DNA of 64,000 bases from assembly GCA_023439185.1 (NCBI GenBank), contig JAEXOR010000003.1:62001-126000 (forward strand), read 5' to 3'. Shown piece by piece: positions 16,410 to 24,837 of this stretch. The notes beneath the pieces are model-generated. The model worked only from the letters and a program-made list of their open reading frames with translations. It was not told where the DNA came from and did not search any database. The stretch's first letter is position 1. Every line of letters begins with the position of its first letter. A program made the translations under genes and the position numbers. Origin of the DNA: Bacillota bacterium. GTDB taxonomy: Bacteria; Bacillota; Desulfotomaculia; Desulfotomaculales; Desulfallaceae.

Positions 16410-17330
16410 TTACTCGTCCAGGGCGCGGCTTTTGACGGAAAAGAACCCCTGCGGCTTCCACTGCAGGAACAAAATCACCACCGTGAATACCAGCACCTTG
16501 CCCAGGGAGGCGTTGGTCAGGAATTCAAAGGTTGTATTCCCCACGCCGATTACTCCGGCGCCGGCGATGGTGCCGATAATTGTGCCCACGCCCCCAAGGA
16601 CCACCACCATAAAGGTGTCGATGATATAATTGGTGCCCAGGGTCGGCCCGATGGAGCCCAGCAGCGTCAAGGCGCAGCCCGCGATGCCGGCCAGGCCGGA
16701 GCCCAGGGCGAAGGTCATGGCGTCGACCCGCCGGGTATTAATGCCCAGGCTTTGCGCCATGGAACGGTTTTGCATCACGGCCCGAATCCGGCGCCCGCTG
16801 GCTGTTTGATAAAGAAAATAACAGACTCCGCACACGCAAAGGACCACCAGCAGCATGATGAACAGTCTTTTGTAGGGCAGTTGCAGGCCGCTTAAAATAA
16901 CGATCCCCCCGTTGAGCCATTCCGGGCTTTTGACGTCGACATTGGGGGCGCCGAAAATACTTCGGGCCAACTGCTGCAGCACCAGGCTGACGCCCCAGGT
17001 GGCCAGCAGGCTATCCAGCGGCCGGCCGTAAAGGTGCCTGACGATGGAAATTTCCATCAGGTAACCGGTGAACGCCGTAACCAGAAAAGCGACGGGCAAG
17101 GCAAAAAGAAAATAGAGGTTGAAAAAACTGCTGTCGAAATGGGACACAAAGAAGTTTTGGGTGACAAAGGTTACATACGCGCCGATCATGATCAGTTCGC
17201 CGTGGGCCATATTGATAATCTTCATCAGGCCGAAAATAATGGCCAGGCCCAGAGCGGCAAGCAGCAGTATGGAACTTACGCTGAGTCCGTTAAATATTTG
17301 CAGAGCATATGTTTCCACAGTCCCGGTCAC
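16410..17330 (-). CDS. urtB: Urea ABC transporter permease UrtB
   Basis: LivH-like inner-membrane permease, 306 residues. FGLMKIINMAHGELIMIGAY, TWGVSLVLQQLARSIFGAPN and RRVDAMTFALGSGLAGIAG are characteristic. The start is a GTG; 17330 is given, and a GTG four codons on is possible. A strong hairpin separates it from urtA, which probably reduces permease expression relative to the binding protein. Confidence 0.94.
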   Translation of the reverse strand: MTGTVETYALQIFNGLSVSSILLLAALGLAIIFGLMKIINMAHGELIMIGAYVTFVTQNFFVSHFDSSFFNLYFLFALPVAFLVTAFTGYLMEISIVRHLYGRPLDSLLATWGVSLVLQQLARSIFGAPNVDVKSPEWLNGGIVILSGLQLPYKRLFIMLLVVLCVCGVCYFLYQTASGRRIRAVMQNRSMAQSLGINTRRVDAMTFALGSGLAGIAGCALTLLGSIGPTLGTNYIIDTFMVVVLGGVGTIIGTIAGAGVIGVGNTTFEFLTNASLGKVLVFTVVILFLQWKPQGFFSVKSRALDE

Positions 17331-17340
17331 TCTCCGTTTT

Positions 17341-17380
17341 TTTGTCTGTGCGGGAATTTATTTGCTCCCGCACAGACAAA
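17341..17380. promoter_or_regulatory. Perfect 15-bp intercistronic hairpin between urtA and urtB
   Basis: TTTGTCTGTGCGGGA (17341-17355) and TCCCGCACAGACAAA (17366-17380) are exact complements around a 10-base loop. It starts 17 bases after the urtA stop. On the minus strand it is followed by A residues rather than T, so it fits mRNA stabilisation of urtA or partial attenuation better than a true terminator. Confidence 0.7.
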
Positions 17381-17396
17381 TCGCTAAGTTAAAACG

Positions 17397-18665
17397 TTAG
17401 TTGCTCAAACCTTGCGCCCATTCGTAGGACTTGAGGTACGGGTCCGGTTTTACCGCTTCGTCGGTGCTCCAGATCTCGTCAATCAGGCCGTCATCCCGCA
17501 CTACGCCGATGCGGACCGGTTTCCACAGGTGCTGGTTCTCGCCTTCAATCTTGACCAATCCTTCGGGAGCCTTGAATTCCAGGCCCTTGGCTGCTTCCCT
17601 GACCGCTTCCACATCGGTGGAACCGGCCTTTTCAACCGCCGCGGCCCAGAGGTAAACCTGGATGTAAGCCGCTTCAATGGGGTCGTCGGTTACTCTGTTC
17701 GCGCCGTATTTTTCTTTGTATTTGCTTACAAAGGCTTCGTTTTCCGGGGTATCCGTGGTCTGGTAGTAGTTCCAGGAAACCAGATGCCCCTGCATGTTTT
17801 CAGCTCCGATACCGCGGATTTCTTCTTCCGCCACGCTGACGGAAAGGGTGGTCAGATCGTCGGCAGTGATCCCGGCGTCTTTAAGCTGCTTGAAGAAAGC
17901 CACGTTGCTGTCGCCGTTCAGGGTATTGAAGACCACGTTCGGTTGGGCCGCTTTAATTTTGTTCACGATGGTGCTGTAATCGGTATGTCCCAGGGGGGTG
18001 TATTCTTCCGCAATCAACTCGCCGCCCATGGCTTCAAGCTGGGCCTTGATGATTTTGTTGGCTGTTCTGGGGAAGACGTAGTCGGAGCCAAGGAGGAAGA
18101 ACTTTTTGCCCTTGTTTTCCAGCAGCCATTCCACAGCCGGCACGATTTGCTGGTTGGGAGCGGCGCCGGTGTAGAAAATGTTCGGCGAGGCTTCCATCCC
18201 TTCGTACTGCACCGGGTACCACAGCAGCCCGTTGTTGCCTTCAAATACCGGTAGCACCGCTTTGCGGCTGGCCGATGTCCAGCAGCCGAACACGGTGACT
18301 ACTTTATCGTTTTGCAGCAGCTTGGTGGCTTTCTCCGCGAATTTAGGCCAGTCGGACGCGCCGTCTTCAATGATGGGCTCAATTTGTTTGCCCAGCACGC
18401 CGCCGCCGGCGTTGATTTCCTCAATGGCCAGCATCTCGGCGTCCTTTACGGATACTTCACTGATAGCCATAGTGCCGCTCAGGGAGTGCAAAATGCCGAC
18501 TTTGATGGCGTCACCTGTTTCTGTCGTACCCGGAGATTCTTCAGTTGCCCCGTCTGTTTCTCCCGAACCGCCGCCGCAGCCAGTCAACAGCAGCGACAAA
18601 GCTAGCAAGATGGCAATTATACCGAACAGATCGGTTTTAAATTTATCCGCCAAATTAATTTTCAT
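17397..18665 (-). CDS. urtA: Urea ABC transporter substrate-binding lipoprotein UrtA
   Basis: Extracytoplasmic urea receptor, anchored as a lipoprotein: hydrophobic segment at 13-28 followed by lipobox LLTGC (Cys30). The mature type I periplasmic-binding fold includes VGILHSLSGTMAISEVSVKD, FGCWTSASRKAVLPVFE and LFLLGSDYVFPRTANKI-like segments (here FFLLGSDYVFPRTA), typical of UrtA/FmdD. Length 422 is normal. The first gene of the operon, it sits behind a 280-base leader with tandem hairpins and a terminator. Confidence 0.96.
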   Translation of the reverse strand: MKINLADKFKTDLFGIIAILLALSLLLTGCGGGSGETDGATEESPGTTETGDAIKVGILHSLSGTMAISEVSVKDAEMLAIEEINAGGGVLGKQIEPIIEDGASDWPKFAEKATKLLQNDKVVTVFGCWTSASRKAVLPVFEGNNGLLWYPVQYEGMEASPNIFYTGAAPNQQIVPAVEWLLENKGKKFFLLGSDYVFPRTANKIIKAQLEAMGGELIAEEYTPLGHTDYSTIVNKIKAAQPNVVFNTLNGDSNVAFFKQLKDAGITADDLTTLSVSVAEEEIRGIGAENMQGHLVSWNYYQTTDTPENEAFVSKYKEKYGANRVTDDPIEAAYIQVYLWAAAVEKAGSTDVEAVREAAKGLEFKAPEGLVKIEGENQHLWKPVRIGVVRDDGLIDEIWSTDEAVKPDPYLKSYEWAQGLSN

Positions 18666-18747
18666 AACCTATCGCCTCTCTTTCTTAATGTGGTTTTCAT
18701 GGCCATGAATGTGATTTGCTCATGATGACCGAGCTTTTTGAACAAAG

Positions 18748-18865
18748 CAAAAAGCGCTATGAAAAACCCACACTCGACAGCGAATGTGATTTCTCATAGC
18801 GCCCTAGCTATGTTATTAATCATAGCACCTTAGCTATGCCGAAATGACTTTCCCCAAGTCATTTC
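18748..18865 (-). promoter_or_regulatory. urtA leader: three hairpins overlapping a rho-independent terminator
   Basis: On the minus strand, in order: AAATGACTT/AAGTCATTT (18864-18842); CATAGC-TAAGGT-GCTATG (18838-18821); CATAGC-TAGGGC-GCTATG (18812-18795); then a long stem whose arms are GCGCTATGAGAAA..CACATTCG and CGAGTGTG..TTTTTCATAGCGC (18802-18754), followed by TTTTTG. The third hairpin and the terminator share GCGCTATG, so they exclude each other. This is the architecture of antitermination by an RNA-binding protein; ANTAR regulators use two hexaloop hairpins like these, though position 1 of both loops is T instead of the expected A. Confidence 0.7.
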
Positions 18866-18944
18866 TAAAGTCATCATTTGTTGGTATTTTACACTCCGGC
18901 ATAGATAAAAGAAACATCACAAAACAGTATTTTTACCCTAAAAA

Positions 18945-20000
18945 TCAGTTGTTAATATTATGTATTTTTTTAAATTCCGAAGGCGTGTGCCCGGTATGGT
19001 TTTTAAACAGGCGGCTGAAATAGTCGGGTTTGCTGTAGCCCAATTTTTCACTGACTTCATAGTTTTTCAGATCCCCGTTTTGAAATAAATGCTTGGCGTG
19101 CTCCATTTTGACCCTGGTTACAAAATCATTAAAATTGCAGCCGGTTTTATGTTTGAACAGCTTGCCGATATAATCCCTGCTCATGTGCACCTGACCGGCG
19201 ATGATTTCCAGCCCGATATCCTCTTCCACATGTTCCAGCACGTAAGAGCAAATCCGTCTGATTACGCTGTCGGCGTGATGCAGTTCATATTTTTTGACTA
19301 TGGCCAGGCTGCTTCTTAAAGAGTGCAGAAATTTTTCATTTATTTCAGCCAGGGATCCGGCCTCCGACAGGTCGGGGGGCAAGGCGGCGCCCTCGATATT
19401 CCGCAGCCCGGGAAAGGCGGCGTAAACCTTTTCATTGATATTGGCCAGCAGCATGTTCAGCAGGAGCCCTGTTTTGTGCAGGTCGTTTTCAAACACCGCC
19501 GCAATTTCCGCCACGGCACCGGTGATCTTTGCTTTGTTTATGGGGCCGCCGGATAAAATGCAGGCGGTCAGCTTTTTTTCACGCTCCCGGGGGTAATACG
19601 GTTGCTCCGCCTTTTTTTGATTTTCCGCATCCAGGAATTTTTTAGCCCTGGCCAGGGATTCACCAAGCAAATCATTGCTGAGAGGCTTGGTCATATAATC
19701 AAAAACCCCCAACCGGATGCCCTGTTTGGCGTATTCAAAATCGCTGTGGGTGCTTAAGAAGATGACGCAGGTTTGCCAGTTCATGCTTTTCAGCTCCTGC
19801 ATGAATTCAATGCCGTTCATGCCGGGCATCTTGATATCAGTGATCACCAGGTCAAAATGACCGGACTGCAGCTTCTGCAAAGCCTCCTTGCCGTCACAGG
19901 CCTCGTCGGCGATGGTAAAACCATGGTCGGCCCATTTTTTGTAACGCTTGAGCATATACCTTGTGGACCTGTCGTCGTCTACAATCAATACCTGGTACAT
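18945..20000 (-). CDS. YesN-type response regulator (receiver plus AraC helix-turn-helix)
   Basis: Receiver domain at 1-120 with phospho-acceptor Asp55 (LVITDIKMPG) and acidic pocket DDD (8-10); Lys104 region MTKPL. The C-terminal 100 residues are an AraC module (GLEIIAGQVHMSRDYIGKLFK, VSEKLGYSKPDYFSRLFKNH). It is three bases downstream of the hybrid kinase gene and directly precedes the urea operon, so it is the likely transcriptional output for urea or nitrogen sensing. The ligand is unknown. Confidence 0.9.
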   Translation of the reverse strand: MYQVLIVDDDRSTRYMLKRYKKWADHGFTIADEACDGKEALQKLQSGHFDLVITDIKMPGMNGIEFMQELKSMNWQTCVIFLSTHSDFEYAKQGIRLGVFDYMTKPLSNDLLGESLARAKKFLDAENQKKAEQPYYPREREKKLTACILSGGPINKAKITGAVAEIAAVFENDLHKTGLLLNMLLANINEKVYAAFPGLRNIEGAALPPDLSEAGSLAEINEKFLHSLRSSLAIVKKYELHHADSVIRRICSYVLEHVEEDIGLEIIAGQVHMSRDYIGKLFKHKTGCNFNDFVTRVKMEHAKHLFQNGDLKNYEVSEKLGYSKPDYFSRLFKNHTGHTPSEFKKIHNINN

Positions 20001-20003
20001 TTT

Positions 20004-22673
20004 TTACGTCTCCGTTTTCAAGATGGCTTTTAAAGCGGCGGCCGCCTCGAACAGGTTATAAGACGAGATATTTTGCTCCAGCAGATTATAATCATTTTTC
20101 TTTAATTCCCGCTTGAACTTGCTTCTGCACCTCTGAAACAGGTTTTTGGCCTCGGCGTTGCCGTCCTGCAGCATGACCAGCAATTCCATGAGCGTTTCCC
20201 GGTTGTCCGCCGGTTCGGCCAGCTTTTCCGCCTCTGCTTCGATTTGCAGTATATTATTCAATTCTACCGCCGCAAAGTCGTTAAGCGCCTGCAGATTGGC
20301 CTTGAAATCACCCATGGCCAGCTCCAGTTGCTTTGGGTCGTTACCAGTGACGGCTTTTTCCAGTGCGGCGCTTGCGTCCCGCAGGGCCGTGGCTCCGATA
20401 TTGCCGGCGACGCCCTTGATGGTATGGACCAGGGTTTTCGCTGCGTTCAAATTGTTTACCGACAGCAGGCGCTCAAATTTACCGGCGTCGTTGGCATGGT
20501 TGCTTAAGAACTGTCCAATCAGTTCTTGATACTTCCTTTTGTCGCCGCCCAATCTGGCCAGACCCTTTTTCCAATCAAGGCAAGTTTCAGGCGATTCGTC
20601 CACTTCCTCGCCAGCAGCCTTGATTTGTAGATAGCTTTGCAAAATGCCGATCATTTTGGACGGGTTCAGCGGTTTGGTCAAATAGCCGTTCATGCCCGCC
20701 GATTTGGCTTTTTCGGCCACGCCTTCCACCGCGTCCGCCGACAGGGCGATAATGGGCAGTCTGGCCGTGTTCTTTAAAGCCCTGATGCGGCGGGTTGTTT
20801 CATAGCCGTCAATTTCAGGCATCCGGATATCCATCAGTATGGCGTCGTAAAAGTTTTGTTTCACCATTTGCAACGCTAAAAAGCCGTTTTCCGCCGCATC
20901 AACTTCAAAACCGAACCGGGTGAGGATTTCCCGGGTCATCTGCAGGTTAATGGGGTTATCTTCCACCAGCAGAATTTTTTTCTTTTCGTAAATTTGGATT
21001 AACTGTGCAAATTCTCTTTCGTTCTGTTCCGTGGGGATCTTGTCCGCGGCGGCAAAATTGGCCGTGAATGTGAACGTCGAACCTATCCCCAGCTCACTTT
21101 CCACTTCTATACGGCCGTCCATGAGCTCCACCATTCTTTTGCAGATGGCCAGCCCCAGGCCCGTGCCGCCGTATTTCCTCGACGTGGAAGCATCCCCCTG
21201 GCTGAAAGCCTGGAAGAGGGATTTTTTCTGCTTGCCGGAGATGCCGACCCCGGTATCGGCGACGCTGAAACGCAAGGCCAGCCGGTCCTGCTCCGCGGGC
21301 GCCGGTTCCACACCCACAGATATGCTCCCCTGGTGGGTAAACTTCACGCTGTTGGCCAGCAGGTTTAAAATCACCTGTTTGAGCCGCACCGGGTCCCCTT
21401 TGAGGTACCGTGGCACGCCCGGTCCGATATGCTTGTTAAGCCGGACTCCCTTGCTGTTGGCTTCATAACTGACCATATTGCACAGATCGTCCAAAATCTT
21501 AAACAGGTTGAAATCAACAATTTCGAGAGTCATCCGGCGGGCTTCGATTTTGGAAAAATCGAGAATTTCATTTACAATGCCCAGCAGATTATTGGCCGCC
21601 ATGTCGACCTTGTCGACATAATCCTTTTGCTTGGGAGCTAATGCGGTATTTTCCAATAAATAAGTGTAACCGGTGATGGTATTCAGCGGGGTCCTGATTT
21701 CGTGACTCATATTGGCCAAAAACTCGCTTTTAGCGTTGTTGGCCCGCTCGGCCTCGTCTTTGGCGGCTTTCATGATATCTTCCGCCTGTTTCCGTTTCAC
21801 CAACTCGTCCTGAAAGGTGACATACAGGTCGTTAAAGGTGTTGGCCAGCAGCCTCAGTTCATAGGACCCTTCGGGGTTCAGCCGGAAACTTTCGTTGCTG
21901 AAGGAGATATCTTTAAGCAGCCCGGTATAGTTTTTTATGGGATTGTTGACCTGGGTGAAAAGGATTCTAAACAGCAGGGCCACCGCGCCGATAATGATGC
22001 CGGCCAGGATAGCCTGCAGAAGCGCCGCCCGCCCGGTGCCCTCCCGGGCCACCGCCAGTTCGGTTTCCAGGCGCGCGTTCATCACCTGCTGGAACTGGTC
22101 AATGGGGCTCATGATGCTTCTCTTGTCTTCATCGTACTTGGCGTCAAACATAATCTCCCGGGCTTTGGCAAACTTCTCCTCGCTGCTCAACCGCTGCTCT
22201 TCCCCGGTTAAACGGTAACCGGCCACCTCGGGGATCATGTTGGCTTCCGGTTCCCCCAAACCTTCCAGCACCAGCCGCATGGAATGCCGCTCGGTTTCCA
22301 CCAGGTCGTCGGAGTGTTTTTTCGCCTCCGCCAGCAACGCCTTTTCGGCGGGGGGCGAATCAAGTTCGCCAAGCCGGTCGATGACATAGTCCCTGATCCT
22401 GGTGACGTTGATTTCCTCCCAGTATTTGTTCAAATGGGTGATATCCCTGGTTACGGCATATTTTCTGGCCTCGTCCGTCAGGTAGTCGGAAGCATCCGCC
22501 AGGTCCAAGCCGAGTTGCTTAAATTCAGTTCTTCTTTGTTCAGCCGTTTGCTCGGCCTTGATACTCCGGCTCATATACAGAATACTGCCGCCCAAAAGGA
22601 TGGCGATGAGAAAGAATATGCCCAGGATCAGCGCGCTGATCGTTGACTGGCGGATAATCATTTTTGAGTTCAT
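20004..22673 (-). CDS. Hybrid sensor histidine kinase with receiver and Hpt domains
   Basis: Membrane-bound kinase of 889 residues. TM1 at about 12-33, an extracytoplasmic helical sensor of about 180 residues, TM2 at about 217-240, a HAMP-like linker, then HisKA with His324 (NMSHEIRTPLNTI), HATPase with N box NLLANSVKFT and G boxes GVGISG and GTGLGLAI, a receiver domain (ILLVEDNPIN, LMDIRMPEIDG) and a C-terminal Hpt domain (LVHTIKGVAGNIG). A multistep phosphorelay is therefore self-contained, ending on the YesN-type regulator next door. The helical sensor gives no ligand clue. Confidence 0.92.
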   Translation of the reverse strand: MNSKMIIRQSTISALILGIFFLIAILLGGSILYMSRSIKAEQTAEQRRTEFKQLGLDLADASDYLTDEARKYAVTRDITHLNKYWEEINVTRIRDYVIDRLGELDSPPAEKALLAEAKKHSDDLVETERHSMRLVLEGLGEPEANMIPEVAGYRLTGEEQRLSSEEKFAKAREIMFDAKYDEDKRSIMSPIDQFQQVMNARLETELAVAREGTGRAALLQAILAGIIIGAVALLFRILFTQVNNPIKNYTGLLKDISFSNESFRLNPEGSYELRLLANTFNDLYVTFQDELVKRKQAEDIMKAAKDEAERANNAKSEFLANMSHEIRTPLNTITGYTYLLENTALAPKQKDYVDKVDMAANNLLGIVNEILDFSKIEARRMTLEIVDFNLFKILDDLCNMVSYEANSKGVRLNKHIGPGVPRYLKGDPVRLKQVILNLLANSVKFTHQGSISVGVEPAPAEQDRLALRFSVADTGVGISGKQKKSLFQAFSQGDASTSRKYGGTGLGLAICKRMVELMDGRIEVESELGIGSTFTFTANFAAADKIPTEQNEREFAQLIQIYEKKKILLVEDNPINLQMTREILTRFGFEVDAAENGFLALQMVKQNFYDAILMDIRMPEIDGYETTRRIRALKNTARLPIIALSADAVEGVAEKAKSAGMNGYLTKPLNPSKMIGILQSYLQIKAAGEEVDESPETCLDWKKGLARLGGDKRKYQELIGQFLSNHANDAGKFERLLSVNNLNAAKTLVHTIKGVAGNIGATALRDASAALEKAVTGNDPKQLELAMGDFKANLQALNDFAAVELNNILQIEAEAEKLAEPADNRETLMELLVMLQDGNAEAKNLFQRCRSKFKRELKKNDYNLLEQNISSYNLFEAAAALKAILKTET

Positions 22674-22721
22674 TTCAAGACCCCCGGGACCTGCGGGGCA
22701 ACGTCCGGCAGGCTAATAAAT

Positions 22722-22781
22722 AAGGCAAAGAGGTCGGGTCCGCCAGCTTGCAAGCTTTGCGTACCACAGCCTCTTTGCCTT
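22722..22781. promoter_or_regulatory. Structured element with a perfect 12-bp stem in the kinase leader
   Basis: AAGGCAAAGAGG (22722-22733) and CCTCTTTGCCTT (22770-22781) are exact complements enclosing a 36-base internal region. On the minus strand that region reads CTGTGGTACGCAAAGCTTGC and on to GGCGGACCCGA, including the palindrome GCTTGCAAGC. GGCAAA and ACGCAAAGC recall conserved blocks of the c-di-GMP-I riboswitch, but the tetraloop stem and receptor are not evident. Role unassigned. Confidence 0.4.
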
Positions 22782-22880
22782 GAAACTTATTGTAAACCAC
22801 ACCGGCAATGTTTTGCAATGGTAAAATAGATTGTGTTAACGCAGTACCTCGTTTAATATTTAAAAAGAAACCCCCAGTAC

Positions 22881-23984
22881 GTGACGGAGATGATTTACTT
22901 GAGCCTATTCCCGGAAAGCAATCAACCGGAAATATTACTGGTTGAGGATACGCCGGAACATATTGAAGCGGTTTTGGCGGTGCTGCAAAAGAACAATTTC
23001 AAAATCAGGGTGGCCAAAAAGTGGAACACGGCTTTAAAACTGTTGAGCCGGCATCAGCCGGACTTAATTCTGCTGGATATTTTTATGCCCGAAATGGACG
23101 GCTTTGAACTGTGTAAAACCATTAAAGAAAATCCGGCGTATAGCAGTGTGCCCATTATATTTTTAACCGCCCGGGATGATGAAGACAGTATCCGCAAAGG
23201 ATTCGAGCTGGGAGCGCAGGATTACGTGATCAAGCCTTTCCACACCTCCGAACTGCTTGCCCGGGTGGTCACGCATATCAAGCTGAAGCAGCAAACCGAG
23301 TCGCTGAAAAAGGCTAATCTCGAACTGGACAGTTTTTGCTATACCATAGCCCACGATTTAAAATCTCCCCTGCTGTCCATCAACAAGCTCATTGAATATC
23401 TGGTGACGGATTACAGGGCCGAACTGGACAGCGACGGCCAGGAACTGGTGGCCATTATTCAGGAAAAATCCCTGGAAGTGATGGCTATTATCGACCACCT
23501 GCTGGATTTCTCCAAGATGAGTGAAATGACCATGCGGCATGAAACTATCCGATTGGGAAGTTTGTTTCAGGATGTGTATGACGAGCTCCTTCAACTGCAG
23601 GGGCCAAGGCAGGCGGAATTAAATCTTCAACCCATGCCCGGTGTCATCGGTGACCCGGTGATGATGAGGATGCTGGTATCCAATATCCTTTCCAATGCGT
23701 TAAAGTACACGCGGACCAGGGAAACTGCCGTGATCGAGGTAACTTGCAGCGAAGGGGAAAGCGAATATGTCTTTGCGGTTAAGGATAACGGCGTGGGGTT
23801 TGATATGCGTTATGCGGATCGGATTTTCGGGGTGTTTCAGAGGCTCCATTCGCAGAACGAGTTTGAAGGTTCCGGCGTGGGACTGGCCATATGCCAGAAA
23901 ATCCTCAAAAGACACAACGGCCGGGCCTGGATCACCGGCGAGGTCGATAAAGGCGCGACTTTTTATTTCAGTTTTCCGAAGTAA
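22881..23984 (+). CDS. Receiver-histidine kinase fusion protein
   Basis: Cytosolic 367-residue protein: receiver domain (ILLVEDTPEHIEAV, Asp66 in ILLDIFMPEMDG, MPEMDGFELC, VIKPF), a coiled linker (KLKQQTESLKKANLELD), HisKA with His158 (IAHDLKSPLLSINKLI), and HATPase with NILSNALKYT, DNGVGFD and GSGVGLAI. No membrane segment. The start is uncertain: GTG 22881, ATG 22890 or TTG 22899, the last having GGAG nine bases upstream. It is divergent from the hybrid kinase and may feed the same circuit, but no output gene is adjacent. Confidence 0.88.
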   Translation: MTEMIYLSLFPESNQPEILLVEDTPEHIEAVLAVLQKNNFKIRVAKKWNTALKLLSRHQPDLILLDIFMPEMDGFELCKTIKENPAYSSVPIIFLTARDDEDSIRKGFELGAQDYVIKPFHTSELLARVVTHIKLKQQTESLKKANLELDSFCYTIAHDLKSPLLSINKLIEYLVTDYRAELDSDGQELVAIIQEKSLEVMAIIDHLLDFSKMSEMTMRHETIRLGSLFQDVYDELLQLQGPRQAELNLQPMPGVIGDPVMMRMLVSNILSNALKYTRTRETAVIEVTCSEGESEYVFAVKDNGVGFDMRYADRIFGVFQRLHSQNEFEGSGVGLAICQKILKRHNGRAWITGEVDKGATFYFSFPK

Positions 23985-24018
23985 GTGTTTCATCGTTGAA
24001 AAAATACCGCTTTTTTTC

Positions 24019-24042
24019 AAACCCGTCGATTTCGACGGGTTT
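24019..24042. terminator. Bidirectional terminator hairpin
   Basis: AAACCCGTCG-ATTT-CGACGGGTTT between the convergent kinase gene (plus) and the small membrane protein gene (minus). T-rich on both sides. Confidence 0.75.
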
Positions 24043-24044
24043 AT

Positions 24045-24260
24045 TCATGTTACATCCAAATGCTTGAAAAAAGTTCTATACATTATCCAAAGATAAGAGC
24101 CAATAAATATAACCCACAGAAAAACTGTGTAGTTTAAGAAAAAATCCGCGAAGTAAGTTCCCAGGAGAATACCTAAAGAAACAAACGTAATTTTCAAAAA
24201 GGCAAAGTCCCAAACGGTATACCTGCCGACTGAACTGAGAACCCGCTCTATGAAAGTCAT
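24045..24260 (-). CDS. Small two-TM membrane protein of unknown function
   Basis: 71 residues with two hydrophobic segments (FLKITFVSLGILLGTYFADF and YTVFLWVIFIGSYLWIMY). A strong AGAGGAGGT ribosome-binding site precedes the ATG at 24260, which supports expression. No family recognised. It shares a terminator with the convergent kinase gene. Confidence 0.65.
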   Translation of the reverse strand: MTFIERVLSSVGRYTVWDFAFLKITFVSLGILLGTYFADFFLNYTVFLWVIFIGSYLWIMYRTFFKHLDVT

Positions 24261-24325
24261 AAAAGGTGACCTCCTCTAAATGGGTTGGTACTCTTTATAT
24301 TGTCTCTTCACTGCAATGTTTTTAA

Positions 24326-24775
24326 TCATTTCCAGTTAAGTATCTCGACAATGTTGCCTTCAGGATCTTTCATATAAACGACAGTCAGAATGCCAACGCC
24401 TTCAACTTTTTGCTCAGCTACTTTACCTAGTGCGCTGCCGCCATGTTCTAATATTTTATTGTAGTAAGAATGGACGTCGTCGATGAGGAAAGCGATATGG
24501 GCAAACCCCGGCTGATTAATGCCAGGCAGTTCATTGCGCTTGTCTTGTTGGTTGGATGTAAAAAGTTCCAAAGTTGGCCCATCCGTATAGCCAGGCAGGC
24601 GAAGATGAATGCCCCTGATGTGAACATTCTTTAGGTTTGTTACCTGGTCGAGCCACTCGCCATTAAGATCGCGCTCGGGGTATACCGGTTCACAGCCAAA
24701 TACGTCAATATAGAATTTGGCAAGTTTGTTCCAATCCTCGGCTATGATGTTTGTATGAGCAAATTTAACATTCAT
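24326..24775 (-). CDS. VOC (glyoxalase/bleomycin-resistance fold) family protein
   Basis: 149 residues with two beta-alpha-beta-beta-beta modules: VKFAHTNIIAEDWNKLAKFY at the start and GFAHIAFLIDDVHSYYNKIL in the middle, ending YMKDPEGNIVEILNW. His8, Glu75 (PTLELF), His91 and Glu145 (VEIL) are placed as in metal-binding VOC enzymes. The substrate cannot be inferred; it could be a lyase, dioxygenase or resistance protein. Confidence 0.85.
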   Translation of the reverse strand: MNVKFAHTNIIAEDWNKLAKFYIDVFGCEPVYPERDLNGEWLDQVTNLKNVHIRGIHLRLPGYTDGPTLELFTSNQQDKRNELPGINQPGFAHIAFLIDDVHSYYNKILEHGGSALGKVAEQKVEGVGILTVVYMKDPEGNIVEILNWK

Positions 24776-24837
24776 ATGCTATCTCCAATCCAGGGGAAAG
24801 ATAATTCTCGAAATCCTTGGTAATTTACGTTTTTATT

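Noticed and set aside
18795..18838. Firm ANTAR assignment for the urtA hairpins
   Set aside because: Both loops have six bases and G at position 4, but T instead of A at position 1; no ANTAR protein is visible.
22722..22781. c-di-GMP-I riboswitch call
   Set aside because: Only short blocks match; the tetraloop-receptor pair is not found.
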